Shown here piece by piece: positions 35,838 to 40,558 of a stretch of DNA of 40,558 nt. The stretch is taken from assembly GCA_964428935.1 (NCBI GenBank), contig CAYSAG010000006.1, positions 1 through 40,558 on the forward strand, written 5' to 3'. Source of the stretch: JAADHY01 sp964428935 (GTDB lineage: Bacteria > Planctomycetota > Planctomycetia > Planctomycetales > Planctomycetaceae). The notes beneath the pieces are model-generated. The model ran no database searches. It saw only the letters and a program-made list of their open reading frames with translations, and was not told where the DNA came from. How positions within the stretch are numbered: position 1 is the stretch's first letter; the number at the start of each line of letters is the position of its first letter. A program made the position numbers and the translations under genes.

Positions 35838-37022
35838 ATGAAGGCGGACGGTGGCCCTTTCCAGTTCGACAGTCCCGAAGCGGTCATGCGGCGGGCCATT
35901 GAGTTGGCTCGACGCGGACTGGGACGGGTCGAGCCGAACCCGGCGGTCGGAGCGGTGGTGGTCGACGCCAACTTGAAGCGGCTGGCAGAGGGGTACCACG
36001 AACGGTTCGGAGCCGACCACGCCGAAGTGGCCGCGCTGAAAGCGTGCCCGCGGTTGCCACCGGACGCCACGCTGTTTGTCACGCTGGAGCCGTGCTGTCA
36101 TTACGGGAAGACGCCGCCGTGCACCGAGGCCATTGTTCGGTCAGGAGTTCGTCGCGTGGTCGTGGCAGCGCTGGACCCGTCGCCGCACGCAAACGGTCAG
36201 GGCGTAGCTCGGCTGCGAGAGGCCGGCGTGACGGTCGAGGTGGGGCTGCTGGAGGACGAGGTTCGAAAGCTGAACGCTCCTTTCTTCAAGCTCGTCACCA
36301 CCGGTCTGCCCTACGTCCACGCGAAGTGGGCCATGACTCTGGACGGCAAGTTGGCTGCGCGGACCGGAGCGTCGAAGTGGATTTCGAATGAGCGGTCGCG
36401 GCGTCTGGTTCACCAGTTGCGCGGCCGGGTGGACGCGGTGGCGGTGGGAATTGGGACGGCTCTGACGGACGACCCGGAACTGACCGCTCGGCCGCCCGGT
36501 CCCCGCCAAGCGGTGCGTGTCGTTTTCGACTCGCGAGCCCGCCTGCCGGGCGAAAGCCGCTTGCTGAAGACGGCCCGGCAGTGGCCGGTGCTGGTGGTCG
36601 TGGGGCGTTCGGCGTCGACGGCCGCCGTCCAGCGGCTGAGGGACGCCGGCGCGGAGGTGCTGGTGGTCGACAGCCAGGTGACGCCGACCGGGCAGGAGCT
36701 GTTGGACCTGCGGCAAGCACTGGCGGAGTTCGGTCGTCGAAAAATGACGAACGTGCTGGTCGAGGGAGGAGCGAAGCTGCTGGGCAGCTTGTTCGACGCG
36801 CAACTGATTGACGAAGTTCACGTGTTTGTTGGCCCCAAACTGGTCGGCGGGGCGAGGGCCGTCAGCCCGCTGGCCGGCGAGGGATTGGACGACGTCCGCC
36901 GAGCCGCTCGAGTGGACGACCTGGAGGTCCAACTGCTGGACGGCGACGTCTACCTTCGAGGGCGGCTGGTGTGGCCCGAGCGAGACGGAGCGGACGAGGG
37001 TCGGGACCGAACGAACGCGTGA
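35838..37022 (+). CDS. ribD: Bifunctional riboflavin biosynthesis deaminase/reductase RibD
   Basis: The 394-residue enzyme catalyses deamination of the pyrimidine formed from GTP by cyclohydrolase II and then reduction of the ribosyl chain with NADPH. The deaminase domain (about 12-150) has zinc ligands in HAE (61-63) and PCCHYGKTPPC (85-95), plus EPNPAVGAVVV. The reductase domain (about 158-375) has KWAMTLDGKLAA, GASKWISNERSRRLVHQLRG, AVGIGTALTDDP and NVLVEGGAKLLGSLF. ATG 35838 is chosen for GGGAGG seven bases upstream and normal family length. The frame is open to 35679 but that part looks non-coding. No other rib genes are adjacent, so the pathway is scattered. It converges with the DUF1570 gene. 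Confidence 0.97.
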   Translation: MKADGGPFQFDSPEAVMRRAIELARRGLGRVEPNPAVGAVVVDANLKRLAEGYHERFGADHAEVAALKACPRLPPDATLFVTLEPCCHYGKTPPCTEAIVRSGVRRVVVAALDPSPHANGQGVARLREAGVTVEVGLLEDEVRKLNAPFFKLVTTGLPYVHAKWAMTLDGKLAARTGASKWISNERSRRLVHQLRGRVDAVAVGIGTALTDDPELTARPPGPRQAVRVVFDSRARLPGESRLLKTARQWPVLVVVGRSASTAAVQRLRDAGAEVLVVDSQVTPTGQELLDLRQALAEFGRRKMTNVLVEGGAKLLGSLFDAQLIDEVHVFVGPKLVGGARAVSPLAGEGLDDVRRAARVDDLEVQLLDGDVYLRGRLVWPERDGADEGRDRTNA

Positions 37023-37136
37023 CGGCTCGGCGTGCAAGACGGTCCGGTCACGGAAACCGCTTTTCGCTACGGCGGCCGCAATTGGGAAGGGCGTCAGTTG
37101 CGAACGCGTTCGGACTGTTCGGGGCGAGACTCACCG

Positions 37137-38849
37137 TCAGTCCACAATGACGGCTCCCGGCGGCAGCGTGTTGGGCAGACTGCGCATGAACTGGTCGTAC
37201 TGCCGGTCCAGCTCTTCAAAGCTCACCCCCGTCAGCTCGGCCAATGACTGCACGTGCCCGCCTCGGGGCAGGGGAGCCATTCCGTAGATTTGCGAGAGGT
37301 GCTGAATGAACGCGTCTCGGTAGCGGCCGCCGTCGTAGTGGAGGAAGAAGTAGGCCAGGCCGGCCGCCTGCGCGTACAGGCGGGAAATTTTAGGGTGGTT
37401 TTGGATTTCGTCTTTGCTCATGGCCGTGAACCGAGCCATGGGAATGTAGAAGCCGTTTTCGACGTAGTGGTAGCGAGCGGTTTGAAAGCGAATGTAGCCG
37501 GGGTCGCCGACGCGCACGATTCCCTTCGGCCCCAGCTCGGCCGACTCCATGTAGCAAGCGATTCCTTCAATGGCCCAGAAGTTGGCGTCGACCGGCAGCG
37601 CTCGCGGACGGGGCAGGCTTTCGTAGAGCAGCTGGTGTGTGGCTTCGTGAAACAGGGTCGCTCGCATGTTCGCTTGCGGGTCCGGGTTGAAGAACGTGTA
37701 GACGATTCGGTCTTCGGGCAGGTAGAGCCCGTTGGTGATTTGAATTTGAGGGATTCGGTCCTGCAGACGCGTCACGTACTCCGACTTGGCTCGGAAAAAG
37801 TACACCACGTGCGGTCGCGGCAACGTTCGTCGAGACCGACTGCTCACTCGGCCTTCAAACAGTCGCTGCAGTTGCTGAGGCGTGTTGAAGAAGGCGACGA
37901 AGGCCTGTCGAAAGTAGTCGTAGAAGTACTCCAGCGCCTTGGCCAGCTCGACGCCTCCTTCCAGACTGTGGTTCGTCTTGACCAGGTAGTGTTCGGTTCG
38001 AACTTCCCAGGCGTGGCGGAAGTCGTGGCGGATTTCGGCCTCTTTGGCGGCGTCCATCCAGCCGCGGTAGTAGCGTTCGCCCCGCTCGTACCGCTCCACG
38101 TGACTTTCCGGCAGCCAGCCGAACCGGTCGTGCCAGACGTAGTGCCGCCGAAGCATGTAGGCGGTGAAGGGCGTCACCCAGCGGTCGCCGTAGCGCTCGT
38201 AGCCTAGCAGTCGACGAGCGGCCGCATGGTCGGGGTCGAAGCGAGCGACCTGGCGAACGAGCGCGTAGGCGTACGACGGGAACCCCGCTCGTAACACCCG
38301 CCGCGACAGCAGGTACAGGTCCTTCGCGTAGTTCGCCTTAATCGCTTGCAGCCGCGCTCGCCAACGCTGGTCCGGAGGCAGCGTGTCAGGGTCGAGACGA
38401 GGCTGAACCTGCTCCGGCAAAGGTGACAGGTCGAACTGGTCCGGCTGGAACGGAACAATTTGGCTGCGCACTTGCCGCGCGGCGTCTGTCAGGCCTTGGC
38501 TCTCGCACTGACGGGCCAGCTTCTCCAGTTCGTCGACGAAGTGGGCGTAAGCCTGCTGGTGCAGCGACCGGTAGTACTGCAGGACGCGGTAGGAGCGGGC
38601 GCTGGTCATGGCCGGCCGGTGAGCTGCCGGAGCCGACAGCGGCGCCGTAACCTGTGCCAGTCCGAGCAGTCCGGCCGCCAACATTGGCAAAAGGACGCCG
38701 CGGCAGCCCGAAGAAAACAAGCCGAGGGCCGACCGTCCGAAGAGCCAGCGGTGGTGCACGGAAAAGAAAGCAGCGCTGGAAGAGGGAACCGCGGTGCGGC
38801 AAGCAGTACCAGTTGGCCGGTCAGTCCGAGCCCTCCGCGTCTGTTCCAT
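37137..38849 (-). CDS. DUF1570 protein with HEXXH zinc-protease motif
   Basis: The 570-residue protein starts at ATG 38849 behind AAAAGGAG. A hydrophobic segment (about 51-70) after a basic stretch is a signal or anchor. The N-terminal half is helical and may contain repeat-like units (YALVRQVARFDPDHAAARRL). The C-terminal half is DUF1570, with the metal motif HEATH at 401-405 and Glu428 in FWAIEGIACYME, the arrangement of a gluzincin-type metalloprotease. The family is frequent in planctomycetes, and its activity has not been clearly established. The protein would act outside the cytoplasmic membrane. The gene stands alone, convergent with ribD. Confidence 0.9.
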   Translation of the reverse strand: MEQTRRARTDRPTGTACRTAVPSSSAAFFSVHHRWLFGRSALGLFSSGCRGVLLPMLAAGLLGLAQVTAPLSAPAAHRPAMTSARSYRVLQYYRSLHQQAYAHFVDELEKLARQCESQGLTDAARQVRSQIVPFQPDQFDLSPLPEQVQPRLDPDTLPPDQRWRARLQAIKANYAKDLYLLSRRVLRAGFPSYAYALVRQVARFDPDHAAARRLLGYERYGDRWVTPFTAYMLRRHYVWHDRFGWLPESHVERYERGERYYRGWMDAAKEAEIRHDFRHAWEVRTEHYLVKTNHSLEGGVELAKALEYFYDYFRQAFVAFFNTPQQLQRLFEGRVSSRSRRTLPRPHVVYFFRAKSEYVTRLQDRIPQIQITNGLYLPEDRIVYTFFNPDPQANMRATLFHEATHQLLYESLPRPRALPVDANFWAIEGIACYMESAELGPKGIVRVGDPGYIRFQTARYHYVENGFYIPMARFTAMSKDEIQNHPKISRLYAQAAGLAYFFLHYDGGRYRDAFIQHLSQIYGMAPLPRGGHVQSLAELTGVSFEELDRQYDQFMRSLPNTLPPGAVIVD

Positions 38850-39200
38850 GTCCGGCTCCTTTTCTGACGCTGAGCGAGCTGCCCGACGCTAGCTGCGGCG
38901 AACTGTTCGGGAAGTCGGGCCGCTCGGACCAGTGTAGAATCTGTCCACGGGTGGCGAGCTGAGTCAACGCCAATTCTAGAGTTTGTCGCCCGAAGCCGCA
39001 CGACGGGCTTTGCCAAGCCACTCCCGACGGCAGAAACAAGGCCAAGACAATCAGACGGCGCCCCGTCGTCCCGTCCCGTCTCACGCACTGGGAGAAAGGG
39101 CCCGAAGGGCGGAGGAGGGATGCCGCGTGCGTCGGGGAGCAGCCGGGGCCGCAGCCTCCGGTTTGAACCGTCCCACGCAGAGGCCGGAGCCGCGCCTTCC
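38850..39200. other. Intergenic region next to the insertion sequence
   Basis: These 351 bases lie upstream of the DUF1570 gene and contain its promoter, plus the flank of the insertion sequence. The boundary of the element could not be placed. No gene or RNA was recognised. Confidence 0.5.
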
Positions 39201-40558
39201 TCACCCGATCACTGCACGAGCTACTCTGCCGCTACTACCGCAAGTCGGAATTGTCGCGTCATGAGAGGGCAAGTTTATCAGACCACCTGCGGGTTGCCCA
39301 TCTTTCGCGCCAGGTGACCGGGCGAACGAAAGGGTCGATGTCGGTCGGCGTGTATACGTCCACCTAAAAGGCCGAGCAAAAGTCTGGTTGAAATAGTCAA
39401 TAAACTGCAAGAGCTTCTCTTTTAAATCCGCCACCGACGTGAAGTCGCGCCGGCTGAGGAACCGTCGAGACACGATGCCGAACACGATCTCCACCTGATT
39501 CATCCAGGAACTGTGTTTCGGCAAGTAGACAAAACGGATGCGATGGCTCGGGTCCGCCCAAAACGCCTGGCGGCTCGCCACCGACTTCAATATCCCCGCC
39601 GACCTTTCTTCCCCAGCGCGTCCTGAGGAATGCCTTCCCACGAGCCACATAACGCACCAGCGATTCACTGCAGTGGATGTTGAGCTGGTCCAGTGCAAAA
39701 ATCCAATTCGCCTCGGGGTCCACCCGAACCGTCTGGTCGATGTGCCACAGAAAATCCTCTTCCGTCCGAGTCGGTCCGATCCGGGATGCAATCGGTTGCC
39801 GTTCCACCACGTCCCAACTGGCGGTCAAACACAGCGTCCCATGACGCTTACTATTCGTACTCGATCCGCTCCCGTCGGCCCGGCCTCATCCGAAGCGGGT
39901 ACGCCAGGCGTTCCAACGCTTGCAAGCTCGGCATCTCGTCCACGCACACCGTCCGCGTCTTTTCCTGCTCGTACCGTCTCGCAGCTTCCCGGTACGTCTC
40001 GCAAACCTCTTCCACTTGACACTGAAACCTCTCCGGGGCTTCTTCTCGCGGATTCAACCACTCCTTCTTTCGGTGAGCCTGAAGCTGGGCCGCTCTCAGA
40101 TACCGTCCCACTTGACTCGGCGAGATCGACGGGACGGTCCCTCGTCGAACCGCCTCGGCCGGCAGTTCCCGATACATCCAGGGGCTCGCCGGACGACCAC
40201 ATTGCTCCGGACGCTCTTCGCAAGCCAACGCCAGAATCTGAGTCACTTGTTCCGCCGTGAATGTGGGCCGGGTCCCCGATCGCGGAGCATCGCTGAGGAC
40301 CTCGGCGATCGCTCGACGCAACGCCGCCCGGCTCTCCGTGCACTCGATCTCCACCAACGCCTCATACGAACTCTGCCAACGCCGACGCCACAGCCCCACT
40401 TGATGCCGATCTAATCCCACCTCTTCGGCGATTTCTTGGTTGAGCTTTCCGGTGAAGGCCAATAACATGATCTGCGCCCGCTGAGCCAGTCGCCGTGGCG
40501 TGGTGGGCGAACTCACCAAGGCCTCCAGAATTTTCTTTTGCTCTTCCGTGATCGTGAC
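39201..40558 (-). pseudogene. IS630-type DDE transposase, frameshifted and cut by window edge
   Basis: The reverse strand encodes an IS630-family transposase spread over several frames. Frame one (40558 to 39851) has the helix-turn-helix region (PTTPRRLAQRAQIMLLAF, NQEIAEEVGLDRHQVGLWRR) and the first catalytic Asp in VCVDEMPSLQALERLA, and stops at IEYE where the family continues EYxRHGT. Seven bases stand where six are expected. Frame two has the second Asp in WIFALDQLNIHCSESLVRYV. Frame three has the catalytic Glu region (RIRFVYLPKHSSWMNQVEIV) and the C-terminal FIDYFNQTFARPFRWTYT. Near 39641 and 39591 two more shifts are needed, with GIPQDALGKKGRRG readable in between. At least three indels make it inactive unless they are sequence errors. 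The start lies beyond the window. Confidence 0.88.
39201..40558 (-). mobile_element. IS630-family insertion sequence remnant, partial
   Basis: The broken transposase marks the element. The end in this window should lie between about 39190 and 39340, just past the C-terminal coding part, but the terminal inverted repeat cannot be defined because the other end is outside. GATC sites are frequent here (about eleven from 39207 on), unlike the flanking native DNA. Confidence 0.75.

Noticed and set aside
1..40558. tRNA, rRNA, RNase P RNA, tmRNA and CRISPR arrays
   Set aside because: I looked for T-arm motifs, conserved RNA boxes and regularly spaced repeats on both strands and found none I could support.

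Overview
The window looks like chromosomal DNA of a member of the Planctomycetota. GC is high (mid-60s per cent by eye). The gene content is typical of that phylum: an extended MoxR/VWA operon, a secreted NPCBM-domain protein, a formylglycine-type sulfatase, a DUF1570 zinc-protease-like protein, a DUF11 surface protein and a stand-alone rpsD. The genus cannot be told from the sequence alone. No tRNA, rRNA or CRISPR array was recognised.

Layout. 1-2246 (-): 5' part of a DUF11 protein with a long disordered region. 3086-4279 (+): SpoIIE-type phosphatase behind a degenerate receiver domain, converging on an FHA protein (4628-5188, -). 5189-6367: gene-poor, with a hairpin-rich dispersed repeat. 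6368-8296 (-): secreted protein of unknown function with clearly foreign base and codon usage. 8538-9908 (-): queA with unusual insertions, divergent from a GT4 glycosyltransferase (10157-11311, +). 11708-29083 (-): ten genes in one direction, which are, in order of transcription, MoxR ATPase, DUF58, BatA-like VWA protein, second VWA protein, large membrane protein, coiled-coil protein, repeat-like exported protein, NPCBM protein, active HtrA-like protease and a second HtrA-like protein without the catalytic serine. Then a sulfatase (29423-30919, -), a 1006-residue hybrid histidine kinase (31340-34360, -), rpsD (34883-35491, +), ribD (35838-37022, +), a DUF1570 protein (37137-38849, -) and a frameshifted IS630-type transposase running off the right edge.

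How the genes may work together. The MoxR block probably encodes an envelope machine. A cytoplasmic AAA+ ATPase and DUF58 protein would act on membrane-anchored VWA proteins with large extracytoplasmic parts, next to exported accessory proteins and a protease/pseudoprotease pair. Its substrate is unknown. The phosphatase, FHA protein and hybrid kinase are separate signalling genes. queA, rpsD and ribD are housekeeping genes.

Most notable signals. (1) GATC is nearly absent from the native DNA (six sites in about 37 kb by hand count) but common in the 6.3-8.2 kb island and in the insertion sequence. (2) The extended MoxR operon ends in an active/inactive HtrA pair. (3) Two signalling proteins carry receiver domains that have lost key residues.
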